Source of the DNA: Chloroflexota bacterium | Lineage (GTDB): Bacteria; Chloroflexota; Dehalococcoidia; Lucifugimonadales; GCA-2719675 | Length of the DNA stretch: 64,000 nt | NCBI GenBank assembly: GCA_002719675.1 | Contig: PBID01000003.1 | Span: 179,948 to 243,947, forward strand | Reading direction: 5' to 3' | Part shown: piece after piece, positions 38,069 through 47,392 of the stretch | How positions within the stretch are numbered: position 1 is the first letter of the stretch | Layout of the letters: the number at the start of each line of letters is the position of its first letter | The notes under the pieces: model-generated | What the model saw: the letters and a program-made list of their open reading frames with translations, nothing else | Told to the model about the DNA's origin: nothing | Databases searched by the model: none | Translations under genes and position numbers: made by a program

Positions 38069-38974
38069 TCAATTGATTTTTGAGTTTATACTAGATTCAA
38101 ACTGAGTCATTTCTGAAAGGGTTTCTTCTGGCCAACTTCTCTTCCATTTATCTGCCACAGATACTTTCAATTTTCCTAATCCTGTGATTTCCATTTGAAT
38201 TTGGTCACCATTTTGTATAGGACCTAGTCCAGTGTGATTGGTTCCTGTTGATACTACATCTCCTGCTTGTAGGGTTGTTACCCAAGAAGCAAATTCTAGT
38301 ACTTGGTTTACGGACCTTCCCATATCACTAGTATGAACATCTTGTCTTATTTTATTGTTAACCCATAATCTTATTCTCAAGTTTTGAGGGTCTTGAATTT
38401 CGTCTTTCGTGACGATATAAGGTCCCATGGGGCCGAAAGTGTCCCATGATTTACCCCAAAAAAAACTATTATTACCGTTTGGTTCAATTCCCCTTGCAGA
38501 AATATCCATGAAGTTCACGTATCCAAAAATATGGTCGGAAGCTGAGTTAGGAGAAATATTTTTTGTTGTTTTTCCTATTACAACGCCCAATTCTGCTTCA
38601 TGATGGAATACTGGAGCAGCACAATCTGGCAATATTACTTCGCCCCCATTTCCTATTACAGAGCTTGGAGATTTTAAGAATGCATCACGATCACCCACTA
38701 ATGATCGAGATCCATTTTCTAAATAATTTCCAGCCATACATACCAATCGTTTTGGTTCAGGAAGCGGAGCCTTTAATTGAATATCATCAATTTTGAATTT
38801 TGGAGAAGTAGTTTTTTCAATTTTATCTCTATAAGAATCAAATTCTTTGATAATTCCAGACATTAAAGTTTGTCCATCAATACGAGGAATATCAGAAACT
38901 GCTTCAGAGATATCTATCACATGGTCTCCGTCAATAATTCCAGGTATATCTTGGTTGAATAGAACTAATTTCAT
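38069..38974 (-). CDS. Fumarylacetoacetate hydrolase family protein
   Basis: 301 residues. The family core is visible: HHEAELGVVIGKTTKN supplies the metal-binding Glu residues, FGYVNFMDISARG follows, and GDVVSTGTNHTGLG closes the fold. Members hydrolyse or hydrate 2-oxo acids such as acylpyruvates or 2-oxo-pent-4-enoate. Its neighbour at 39001 is a paralogue, 26 bases upstream. It runs convergently toward ccmE with a 10-base gap. Substrate unknown. Confidence 0.85.
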   Translation of the reverse strand: MKLVLFNQDIPGIIDGDHVIDISEAVSDIPRIDGQTLMSGIIKEFDSYRDKIEKTTSPKFKIDDIQLKAPLPEPKRLVCMAGNYLENGSRSLVGDRDAFLKSPSSVIGNGGEVILPDCAAPVFHHEAELGVVIGKTTKNISPNSASDHIFGYVNFMDISARGIEPNGNNSFFWGKSWDTFGPMGPYIVTKDEIQDPQNLRIRLWVNNKIRQDVHTSDMGRSVNQVLEFASWVTTLQAGDVVSTGTNHTGLGPIQNGDQIQMEITGLGKLKVSVADKWKRSWPEETLSEMTQFESSINSKIN

Positions 38975-39000
38975 TAAAGACTCCGATTATATTCGATTTG

Positions 39001-39861
39001 TTATTTTCCTGTAGTATTAGTAAGCGTTCCTACGCCTTCTACAGTTCCTTCTATTACATCGCCAGGGTTTAAGTAAATTTCATCATCACTAGCACCTGCA
39101 GCAACTCCAGTTGCTATTAAATCACCAGGTACCAAAGTGCATAGGTTGGAAATATACTCAATTTGGCTCTCAATGTTATGAATCATAAGTTTAGTAGTAG
39201 AAACTAACCTTTCTTCTCCATTGACCTTTGTAGTTAATTTTAAATTTGTAGTGTCTTTCAAGTCCTCGGCAGGTATAATCCAAGGCCCTACGGCACAGTA
39301 GCCATCAAGCCATTTACCGTTTAACCAATCAAACCATCCGCTTCTAGCAGGATTTTTTCTGTCAGGGGAAAAGTCTAAATCTCTTCCTGAAACATCATTA
39401 ACAACTGTGTATCCAAAAATATGATCGAAGGCATTTTCTCTCTTAATATTTTTACCTGGTTTTCCAATTATTAAACCAAGTTCTATTTCTTCAACTTGGT
39501 TTACGACTAACGAGTTATCTGGAATTATGTCACCATCTGCAATTAAAGCTGTAGAAGGCTTACTAAAAAACTCAGGTTCTTCAATGTTTAAATCTTTTTC
39601 TAGTTTGCCACCTACTGGAGTATAGTTTGCAGCCAGTAACAATAATTTTTTAGATCCATCAACTGGAGAGAGTAGCCTTACATCTCCTAGGGAGTGGTGA
39701 GTCATTGATGCATTTTTTAGTTGACTTAACCCACTTTTGTCAAGTAATGGAATTGTTTCCAAATTTCCTGATGATCCAGGAACTTCAGATATTGTTTCTC
39801 CGTCTAAGATTCCAACAGCAGGTCCAGTGGAACTCTTAGCGATATATCTAACTAATTTCAT
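39001..39861 (-). CDS. Fumarylacetoacetate hydrolase family protein
   Basis: 286 residues with VEEIELGLIIGK, FGYTVVNDVSGRDLDF and GDLIATGVAAG, the metal-binding and closing motifs of the family. The ribosome binding site AAGGAG is strong, so this is the first gene of the pair. It is clearly diverged from the gene at 38069, which argues for two substrates or a heteromer rather than a recent duplication. Confidence 0.85.
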   Translation of the reverse strand: MKLVRYIAKSSTGPAVGILDGETISEVPGSSGNLETIPLLDKSGLSQLKNASMTHHSLGDVRLLSPVDGSKKLLLLAANYTPVGGKLEKDLNIEEPEFFSKPSTALIADGDIIPDNSLVVNQVEEIELGLIIGKPGKNIKRENAFDHIFGYTVVNDVSGRDLDFSPDRKNPARSGWFDWLNGKWLDGYCAVGPWIIPAEDLKDTTNLKLTTKVNGEERLVSTTKLMIHNIESQIEYISNLCTLVPGDLIATGVAAGASDDEIYLNPGDVIEGTVEGVGTLTNTTGK

Positions 39862-40051
39862 TTATTTCTCCTTGAACGTTTAAATTGTTTGAAAATTATT
39901 ATAGATGTTTTTTTTAATGGGATAAAGATGTTTTTGATTTTAACCGCAGAATTTTATTGTATTAATGTAAAGTAATTGAATTTCATTGTTGTAATTCGAA
40001 CCAATAAATATGTAGTATTTGTTCAAAAACTGGAAATCCTGGAGTTTTGAA

Positions 40052-41143
40052 ATGAAGTATACAGCAGCAGTAATAGGGTTAGGGAGAATGGGAAGTACTT
40101 TTGATGATGAGATTGATCAGGCCCGTGGTCCTGGTGGAGATAACAGAGGGCCAGGATTAATATTGCCTTATTGTCACGGACCCAGTTATTACTCTTCTGA
40201 GAAGATTTCCCTTATAGCTGGTGCAGATCCTGACTCTGGAAAGCGTGAAAAATTTGGCAAACGCTGGGAAATAGAAGATAAAAATTTATTTGAATCTCAT
40301 CAAGAATTATTAGAAGTTGTTAAGCCTGATATATTGAGTGTCTGTACAACAGCTAAAATTAGAAGTGAAATTGTTATTGATGCAGCTGGTTCTGGAGTGA
40401 AAGCAATTTGGGCAGAAAAACCTATTTCAACAACTCTTAAAGAAGCCGATGAAATGATAGAAGTTTGTGAACAAAACGATGTTGTGTTCGCTGTGAATTG
40501 TGCCAGAAGATGGAACCCGCATTATTATCAGGCAAAAAAAATGATTGATAAAGGGGACTTTGGAAAGATTTTACAAATTACTGGATATGGATCAGCTCAT
40601 GCTTCGCACAATGGGAGTCATTTAATTGACACTATGAGGTTTTTAGGTGGAGGAGATGTTTCCTGGGTTTTTGGAGAAGTAGAAAACGAAAGCCTTGATG
40701 GGAATAAAGACTTTCGTGCTAATGGGTATCTTGCTTTTACAAACGGTGCGAGAGGTTACTTGAGATCCATGGATTGTGGAGCAGGCAATTGGAATATTGA
40801 AGTTTTAGGAGAGAAAGCAAGGTTTTTGTCATCTGGAGACACTGAAGTATTAGAATTTGAAAAAGTTGGGGAAAAAATTTCAGGAGATCTCACAGGTAAT
40901 GTCAAAATTCCATTCCCCCAGCCTGCAAGATTTCAAGGTATGGGATTGAGTATAATTGATGATTTAATTCATGGTATTGAAACAGGTTCTTCGCCTAGAT
41001 GCTCAGGTAGAGATGGCTTAGCTGCGCTGGAGATAGCGATTGCATTGAGAGAGTCTCATTTATCTGGTAATAAAAAGATAATGTTACCTGTTAAAGATAG
41101 AAATTTAGGGATTATTTCATATGAATCAGAGGGTGGAAGATAG
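40052..41143 (+). CDS. Gfo/Idh/MocA family oxidoreductase
   Basis: 363 residues. The Rossmann motif VIGLGRMGSTF is at the N-terminus, AEKPISTT marks the catalytic Lys region and GSHLIDTMRF the C-terminal domain. I start at ATG 40052, behind TGGAG at 40040-40044; the frame opens at 40019 but a 33-base extension has no motif. The 190 bases before it are divergent from the fumarylacetoacetate hydrolase pair and hold no clear promoter. Its stop at 41143 abuts the convergent Ldh2 gene with no spacer. Confidence 0.85.
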   Translation: MKYTAAVIGLGRMGSTFDDEIDQARGPGGDNRGPGLILPYCHGPSYYSSEKISLIAGADPDSGKREKFGKRWEIEDKNLFESHQELLEVVKPDILSVCTTAKIRSEIVIDAAGSGVKAIWAEKPISTTLKEADEMIEVCEQNDVVFAVNCARRWNPHYYQAKKMIDKGDFGKILQITGYGSAHASHNGSHLIDTMRFLGGGDVSWVFGEVENESLDGNKDFRANGYLAFTNGARGYLRSMDCGAGNWNIEVLGEKARFLSSGDTEVLEFEKVGEKISGDLTGNVKIPFPQPARFQGMGLSIIDDLIHGIETGSSPRCSGRDGLAALEIAIALRESHLSGNKKIMLPVKDRNLGIISYESEGGR

Positions 41144-42196
41144 TTATTTAAAGAATACGTTCGAGCTATCAATATCTAAGGTATTTGCTATATTTGATAA
41201 TTTGGACCATGTTGTTTCTGGAATTGGTATTCCCTCTTTAACTCTGTGAGCTAAAATTAGTTTTTCCGGTTCTCCGGGCATCATAATTTCATTTATTTCA
41301 TTGTTTTTAGGTAGGCTTTTAATTGATTCAATCAATCGACTAATGTTGTTTTTGTATTCTTCTAAATCAGTAAAGTGAGATATGTTTAATACTGCTATTA
41401 CGCTGTTTTGGATATGTGTTCTTGGTTTTTTTGCTTCAATGAAGGTTGTGATTAGAGGATTGTTTACCATTAAGCTAGTGATACATTCAAACATTAATGC
41501 TAATCCTGATCCTTTGGGGCCCCCTGCAGGCAATAATATTTCTGCGATGTTTGGATCTGTTGTTGGATTTCCTTTAGGATCTAAGGCCCAACCAGAAGGT
41601 ATTTTGATGCCTTTTTCAGCAGCTAATTGTATTTTTCCTCCTGCAGCAATGCTAGTTGCCATATCTAAACAAATATGGTTTTTTTTAAGACCCGGTACGG
41701 CTATAGAAATAGGACTGTTATGAACTCCTGCAGCGATAGATCCTGTTGGTGCCATATTAGGTGGACTGCATACGATTGAAATACCAACCATCCCTGCATC
41801 TGCTGCCATTAAAGAATAATACCCCATCGCACCTTGGTGTGTTGTGTTTCTAATATTTGCCCAACTGATTCCAGATTTTGATGCTTTTTCGATCAGCATT
41901 TTTGTTATTTTTTTCGTAACAACCGGGCCTGGTGATTTATCAGCTTCAACTAACAATGTAGCAGGTGTATCTTTTTCTATAATTATATTGGGTTTAGGAT
42001 TCATAATTCCAGCTTCAATCCATTCCAAGTATGTTGGAATTCTTTGGACCCCATGAGAATCTATTCCTCTTAAATTAGCCCATATTAGTAATTCAGCTTG
42101 AGTATTTGCGTCTTGTATGGGGACGCCAGATTTGTAAAAAATTTGTTTTGTGAAATCTTTGAGTTTTGGAGGATCACAAAAAATAGTAGGTTTCAA
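41144..42196 (-). CDS. Malate/L-lactate dehydrogenase family (Ldh2) protein
   Basis: 350 residues of the type-2 malate/lactate/ureidoglycolate/sulfolactate dehydrogenase family (COG2055), which reduces 2-oxo acids with NAD(P)H. Motifs include ANLRGIDSHGVQRIPTY near the N-terminus, the catalytic His region, SPISIAVP and LLPAGGPKGSGLALMFE. It lies 17 bases downstream of a paralogue. The family also includes sulfolactate dehydrogenase, so a link to the TauE/SafE gene at 3 kb is conceivable but not shown. Confidence 0.85.
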   Translation of the reverse strand: MKPTIFCDPPKLKDFTKQIFYKSGVPIQDANTQAELLIWANLRGIDSHGVQRIPTYLEWIEAGIMNPKPNIIIEKDTPATLLVEADKSPGPVVTKKITKMLIEKASKSGISWANIRNTTHQGAMGYYSLMAADAGMVGISIVCSPPNMAPTGSIAAGVHNSPISIAVPGLKKNHICLDMATSIAAGGKIQLAAEKGIKIPSGWALDPKGNPTTDPNIAEILLPAGGPKGSGLALMFECITSLMVNNPLITTFIEAKKPRTHIQNSVIAVLNISHFTDLEEYKNNISRLIESIKSLPKNNEINEIMMPGEPEKLILAHRVKEGIPIPETTWSKLSNIANTLDIDSSNVFFK

Positions 42197-42213
42197 TTTT
42201 TACTCTATATTTA

Positions 42214-43263
42214 TTAAATTTTTATATCGGATGTTTTTGCTAAGTCTGAAATTAAATTCCATGTTGCATCTTCAATTTCTACACCATTAGCAATTCTTTG
42301 ATTTCTGGTATTAAATTCAATTTCACCTGGAAAAAGTATTTCATCAACCCCTTCCATTTTAGGAGTATTTTTGATGTATCCAACGATATCGGAAACCTCT
42401 TGGCCGAAATGATCGATTGAAGAAAGGGATTTTAGATTGATCACTAGTATAGAAGAACCTACTTTATCTACAGGTCCGTTATTAGGGGAAGTAAGTCCTA
42501 TACTTCCCATGACTGCTCCCATTAAAGAAACCATCATGGATAGCGCAAAACCTTTGTGTCCTCCAATTGTGCCTCCCACCGGTAGGATTGCCCCACCTTC
42601 ATAATAAGCATTTGGGTCATCTGTGGGTATTCCATTTTTATCTATTACCCAATTGTCAGGTAGTTTTTTATTTCTTGCTTTATAAACTCTAAGTTTGCCT
42701 TCTGCTGCTATTGAAGTAGCAAAATCTAGCAAAATAGGACAATTTTTTTTGTAAGGGAATGCCATTGAGATTGGGTTTGTTCCAAGCCTTCTTGCGCTGC
42801 CACCAAATGGGGCAACATTATTTCCAACAGTTCCTCCAACAAATCCTGTAAACATCATTCCTGTCATTCCTGAATTGGCAACTACTTCAGTGTATGTCCC
42901 TATTCTTCCCGTATGACCAAGTTTTCCCATACCAACAACTGCAACTCCATGTTTTTTAGCTTTTTCAATTGCTAATTCAGTTGAAAATGATGCGACTACC
43001 TGACCAAAAGAGTCATTTCCATTTACTTGTACAGTTGAACCGTTGTCAGAAATAATTTCTGGCGAAGCTTTTGGGTCTAATCTGCCTGTTTCAATATCAT
43101 TAAAATATTGAGGAATTCTAATAAATCCATGAGAATCATGCCCAGCTAGATTAGCATTAGCAAGATGCCGTGCTACAACATCTGCATTTTCTGTTGTTGC
43201 ACCTTTGGCACAAAGCATAGTTTTAGAAATTGAATAAATTTTTTCGTGGTCTAAAATTGGCAT
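42214..43263 (-). CDS. Malate/L-lactate dehydrogenase family (Ldh2) protein
   Basis: 349 residues with NLAGHDSHGFIRIPQYF, GKLGHTGRIG, NPISMAFP and ILPVGGTIGGHKGFALS, all family motifs. First gene of the pair. The two are clearly diverged, so they probably act on different 2-hydroxy acids or opposite enantiomer-type substrates. The tRNA-Gln gene lies upstream on the same strand. Confidence 0.85.
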   Translation of the reverse strand: MPILDHEKIYSISKTMLCAKGATTENADVVARHLANANLAGHDSHGFIRIPQYFNDIETGRLDPKASPEIISDNGSTVQVNGNDSFGQVVASFSTELAIEKAKKHGVAVVGMGKLGHTGRIGTYTEVVANSGMTGMMFTGFVGGTVGNNVAPFGGSARRLGTNPISMAFPYKKNCPILLDFATSIAAEGKLRVYKARNKKLPDNWVIDKNGIPTDDPNAYYEGGAILPVGGTIGGHKGFALSMMVSLMGAVMGSIGLTSPNNGPVDKVGSSILVINLKSLSSIDHFGQEVSDIVGYIKNTPKMEGVDEILFPGEIEFNTRNQRIANGVEIEDATWNLISDLAKTSDIKI

Positions 43264-43302
43264 TCAAAAATCCTTTGGTTTAAATGGTTAAAACTACATT
43301 GG

Positions 43303-43373
43303 CTGCCCGGCCAGGATTTGAACCTGGACTGAGGGATTCAAAGTCCCTTGTGCTACCGTTACACCACCGGGCA
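43303..43373 (-). tRNA. tRNA-Gln (anticodon UUG)
   Basis: On the minus strand the gene runs from 43373 to 43303. The acceptor arms TGCCCGG and CCGGGCA pair perfectly, the anticodon stem GGGA/TCCC closes the loop CTTTGAA with anticodon TTG, and the T arm is CCAGG with the loop TTCAAAT. The discriminator base is G and CCA is encoded (43302-43300). It is 71 bases without CCA. Confidence 0.97.
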
Positions 43374-43663
43374 TTAAAATTTAAAATCTAACAAAAAAAT
43401 TATTGCTCATTTTAATTAGTATATGCTATCTGAAATCTTTTTTATTTTAAATGATTAATATTACAAATCATATAAATTTTATTATTAAGATTAAATAAGG
43501 GATGAAATTATTGTTGAGTTTTAATATTTAGATTTTTAAAACAAATAATCTTCGTAGCTAAATGACTATATATTACAGATACCATAACATATAATTAGTT
43601 TACATCAGTTTGTATTGAATTATATTAATTAAATTATTCATAGTTGTTTTAGGAGAGTGCGGA
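43374..43663. other. AT-rich intergenic region before the MoxR operon
   Basis: 290 bases without a coding frame I can support. It must hold the tRNA promoter (minus) and the MoxR promoter (plus). The best plus-strand match is TTTACA (43599-43604) with TATATT (43621-43626) at 16 bases spacing, which is weak evidence in DNA this AT-rich. No hairpin or repeat stands out. Confidence 0.3.
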
Positions 43664-44614
43664 ATGTCTGAAATTTCAATTGTTAGTGAAATTGCAAAGA
43701 AAATCCGAAGCAGTATTCAGGAAATTATTGTTGGGAAAGATGACCAGATCAACACGGCTATAATAGCTATTTTGTGTAGAGGTCATGTATTAATTGATGA
43801 TGTTCCGGGAACGGGTAAAACAAGTCTTTCTAAGGCGTTGGCAGATTCTTTGGATTGTAGTTTTAATCGAGTTCAATTTACTCCTGATTTGATGCCATCA
43901 GACATTCTTGGAGTTAATATATTTGATCAAAAAAATTCATCGTTTAAATTTGTAGAAGGACCTATATTCAGTCAAATTTTGTTGGCTGATGAGATCAATA
44001 GGGCCACACCTAGAACTCAGTCTGCAATGTTAGAAGCTATGCAGGAGCGCAAAGTGACAGTTGATGGTAACACTAGGGATCTACCTGATCCATTTATGGT
44101 GATTGCAACTCAAAATCCTATAGAAATGGAAGGAACTTTTCCTTTGCCAGAATCACAGATTGATAGGTTTATGGTTCGTGTTCAGCTTGGGTACCCTGAA
44201 CATAATGAAGAAACTCAAATTTATCGAAGATTTATGAATGAATCGGAAATTCCAGTATTGAAATCAGTTGTTAATTCTAAACAACTTAACAAAGCAGTGA
44301 ATTTGATACCAACAGTTAGGGTAGACGATTTTATAGTTAAGTACATTGTTGATTTAATTCATACAACGAGGCAAGGTTCAGGAATAAAAGTAGGTGCTAG
44401 TCCTAGAGCGGGCCTTGCACTGTATAAAACTTCTCAAGCATTAGCTGCATTGGAAGGAAGGGATTATGTTATCCCTGATGATGTAAAAAAGATGGCAGTA
44501 CCTGTTTTGTCACATAGGTTGATTTTAGATTCATCTGCAAAATTGAAAGGTCAAACTGGGGAAAATTTTGTTGAAATTGTTTTATCTAAATTAGAAGTTC
44601 CTATATCAAAATGA
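43664..44614 (+). CDS. MoxR-type AAA+ ATPase
   Basis: 316 residues. Walker A GVPGTGKT-like DVPGTGKTS (about 46-54), Walker B LLADEINRA, and ATQNPIEMEGTFPLPESQIDRF, the MoxR signature. MoxR proteins act as chaperones that insert cofactors or mature a partner, often one with a VWA or DUF58 domain. AGGAG precedes the ATG. It overlaps the DUF58 gene by 4 bases (ATGA). Confidence 0.95.
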   Translation: MSEISIVSEIAKKIRSSIQEIIVGKDDQINTAIIAILCRGHVLIDDVPGTGKTSLSKALADSLDCSFNRVQFTPDLMPSDILGVNIFDQKNSSFKFVEGPIFSQILLADEINRATPRTQSAMLEAMQERKVTVDGNTRDLPDPFMVIATQNPIEMEGTFPLPESQIDRFMVRVQLGYPEHNEETQIYRRFMNESEIPVLKSVVNSKQLNKAVNLIPTVRVDDFIVKYIVDLIHTTRQGSGIKVGASPRAGLALYKTSQALAALEGRDYVIPDDVKKMAVPVLSHRLILDSSAKLKGQTGENFVEIVLSKLEVPISK

Positions 44615-45897
44615 GAAATTCAAATTACTCAGATAAATCTTCAGCTCCAGTTTCTGGGTTATTAATTACTACTCAATGGTTAGAAGTTTTGTTTCTTGCC
44701 TTTTTAGTAGTATTAATTAGTGGCATTGTTGGAAGTAATGGTGGAGTCATAGCTTTTGGTGTTATGGGAATAACAGCAGGGATACTATCATATTTATTTA
44801 GCAGAGTTGCTCTAAATCAAGTTTTTTATCAGAAAAAATTTAGTGGAAATAGATTTTTTGTTGACGAAATTGTTGCTATGGAAGTTATGATTTCGAATAA
44901 AAAACCAATTCCTGTTCCTTGGATTCGTATTCAAGACGAATTACCTGAAATTTTTGAAGTTGAAAATACAGATATTACAAATTTTATCTACAATTCATAT
45001 ACAAAAACTCAAGTTTTGAGACATTTTACTTCGATGCGTTGGTATGAACGAATCAAATGGGATTATAAATTGAAATGTACCAGAAGAGGAGTTTTCAAAA
45101 TAGGTCCTAGTAAGATTGAAAGTACTGAGCCATTTGGAATGTTTGGTTCTGTAATCAATTATGATACCTTTGATGAAATTATTGTTTATCCTAAAATATT
45201 TTCTCTTGATGAACTTGAATTGCCACCATTAAAGCCATTTGGAGAAAGTTCAGGTGGAATGGAATTGATTCAAGATTTTTCTGGCCCAAGAGGTTTAAGA
45301 GAATATATTCCAGGGGATAAACTTAGCACTATTAACTGGAAAGCTTCGGCAAAGTTACAAAAATTACATGTAAATTTATATGATCCGAGTTCTGCCCACA
45401 CTATTGTAGTAGCGGTAGCTGTTGATTCTTTGGAAAATTATTGGGCGCCCGGAGATGTCGATATTGTTGAAAATATCATGTCTATGGCTGCTTCCATTTC
45501 ATATCATGCTCTCTCTAACAATTACACAGTAGGTTTATTGTCGAATGATATGCAAACGCAAGAGTCAAAAGCGTTTATTGTTTCTCCCGGAAGAGGTGAA
45601 TATCAATTAACCAAGGTGTTAGAATCTTTAGCAAATATTAATACATTAGCTTATGCGCCTATGTCAGAACATCTGATAGAAATTTCGAGGAGTTTTCCTA
45701 TGGGCTCAACAATTACAATTTGTATTTCTTATGTTAACGATAATTTGCTCAATTCTATTCAATATTTAATGGATAGAGGTCATTTAGTTGTTGTTTTATA
45801 TTTAGGCAAAGGCGATATGCCTGATATTGGATCAGATGTAAAGATTTATGATTTTAGAGAAAAAATGAATAATAATGAATTTGCGATTAAGCCTTAA
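44611..45897 (+). CDS. DUF58 domain protein, membrane-anchored
   Basis: 428 residues: two membrane helices near the N-terminus (about 24-70), then a beta-rich region, then the DUF58 core with FSGPRGLREYIPGDKLSTINWKASAK and a VWA-like remainder. It is the usual partner of MoxR. It overlaps the next gene by 23 bases, so the three genes are translated as a unit. The biological role of such clusters is not settled. Confidence 0.9.
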   Translation: MRNSNYSDKSSAPVSGLLITTQWLEVLFLAFLVVLISGIVGSNGGVIAFGVMGITAGILSYLFSRVALNQVFYQKKFSGNRFFVDEIVAMEVMISNKKPIPVPWIRIQDELPEIFEVENTDITNFIYNSYTKTQVLRHFTSMRWYERIKWDYKLKCTRRGVFKIGPSKIESTEPFGMFGSVINYDTFDEIIVYPKIFSLDELELPPLKPFGESSGGMELIQDFSGPRGLREYIPGDKLSTINWKASAKLQKLHVNLYDPSSAHTIVVAVAVDSLENYWAPGDVDIVENIMSMAASISYHALSNNYTVGLLSNDMQTQESKAFIVSPGRGEYQLTKVLESLANINTLAYAPMSEHLIEISRSFPMGSTITICISYVNDNLLNSIQYLMDRGHLVVVLYLGKGDMPDIGSDVKIYDFREKMNNNEFAIKP

Positions 45898-47302
45898 CAA
45901 TATTAGATGGATTTCAGTTGCTCATGTGATAGCTGAAAGCTCTTGGATGTTTGGAATTATGTTGATGATTGGTGTGGCTTTTGGCAAAACTATTCCTTCT
46001 CAACAGCCTATTATTACTTGGTTTGGTGTTCTGTTATTAATGTCATTGGGTTCATATTTAGGGCATTATGATTTTTTTGGATTGAAAATGCGTTTTCGTT
46101 CATTGATTACGTTATTAGTAATCTATTTTGTAGTAGCTTTGACTCCAGCTCCTGGCCACAGTTTTGAAATATTTTGGCCTAATTTAATTTTTTCTGATGC
46201 TAGTACAGCTGGATACAAATTCCGATTGATTTTATCTATTTTCCTTAGTTCACTTTTATGGTTACGTGGTACGAGAATCGGAGCTTTTAGTTCTCCTGAT
46301 CAAGGAATGTCAACAACTTTTAAAATAGGAGTTTTGATTCTTAGCTTAACAATAGTTGTAGATTTATTCTCTGTAACAAATCTTAATACATTCATTCTTT
46401 CTATAATATTTTTTGCTTCTGGTTTATTTGGTCTTGGATTTGCAAATATTGATGTGAATGATTACGAAGATCAAAGTAATGACAATAACATTAATCCAGT
46501 TACCCTGACTGTCGGAGCTTTAGTTGTAATAATTTCTATGATTGGAATTTTTTCTACATTTTTACAAGGTGACATTGCAAATTATATTTCTTTATTTATG
46601 TTTTTCTTTTACCAAATGTTTGTATTTGCATTTATTTGGGGTTTTGTTGTGCCTATTGCATGGATATATGGATTAATAGTTGACTTAATCAGGAAGTTAT
46701 TTATGGGTATGGATTCCTCTGCTGAGGCTCGAGAGGCACCTCCCATGAACTTTTCTGAAGGAGCGATTGAATCAATCCAAAATATCCAACGTGAAGGTGG
46801 TGTTAATCCAATTTTCTCAATTGTTTTATGGACTTTATTTACCTTAATACTTATGTTCATTTTATATTTAAGCATGAAGTATTTGATGCGTCCAAAAGAT
46901 AAAAAAACCATACAATTAACTGGGCAAAGAGAATCTTTAATTGAAGATGCAAATGTATTAGAAGATTTTAAAAATTTATTTTCAAGTTTATTTCAGGGGA
47001 TTGGGCGCAGAAGTAAAAAATCTTTGTATGACACAGGAGAAGGATCTAAAGGTATTATTGAGATAATATTGCTTTATTATAAATTTTTAGAATTCGCCGA
47101 AACTAAAGGTGTATCCAAAAAACCACATCAAACTACTCTTGAATTTAGGAATTCATTACAGTCTATTTTCAATCAGAATTTTGTAAAAGAAATTACCGAT
47201 AGTTTTAACGATGCTTTTTATGGCGCGAAGTCGTTTGATATTGATACGATTTTAAAACTTGAAAATCAATTTGACCAAATACGTTTTGGAAAAACTAAGT
47301 AA
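45875..47302 (+). CDS. Membrane protein with C-terminal DUF4129 domain
   Basis: 475 residues. The first 270 contain about seven or eight membrane helices. After a charged stretch another helix (about 305-325) is followed by a cytoplasmic domain with a DUF4129-like end (IILLYYKFLEFAETKGVSKKPHQTTLEFRNSL). In many MoxR/DUF58 clusters the third gene also has a transglutaminase domain (TgpA type); I see no Cys-His-Asp triad here, so that domain appears lost or never present. Confidence 0.7.
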   Translation: MNLRLSLNNIRWISVAHVIAESSWMFGIMLMIGVAFGKTIPSQQPIITWFGVLLLMSLGSYLGHYDFFGLKMRFRSLITLLVIYFVVALTPAPGHSFEIFWPNLIFSDASTAGYKFRLILSIFLSSLLWLRGTRIGAFSSPDQGMSTTFKIGVLILSLTIVVDLFSVTNLNTFILSIIFFASGLFGLGFANIDVNDYEDQSNDNNINPVTLTVGALVVIISMIGIFSTFLQGDIANYISLFMFFFYQMFVFAFIWGFVVPIAWIYGLIVDLIRKLFMGMDSSAEAREAPPMNFSEGAIESIQNIQREGGVNPIFSIVLWTLFTLILMFILYLSMKYLMRPKDKKTIQLTGQRESLIEDANVLEDFKNLFSSLFQGIGRRSKKSLYDTGEGSKGIIEIILLYYKFLEFAETKGVSKKPHQTTLEFRNSLQSIFNQNFVKEITDSFNDAFYGAKSFDIDTILKLENQFDQIRFGKTK

Positions 47303-47392
47303 TTTTCAAGTTGATCTAATTACAATATACTTGCAGACAGCTAAGCAATATTAAATGTTGCATAGTATTTAATGATGTGACAGGATATGCAA

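Noticed and set aside
41382-42056. Hydrophobic plus-strand frames opposite the Ldh2 gene
   Set aside because: Antisense shadows of a conserved enzyme; hydrophobicity comes from reading the complementary strand.
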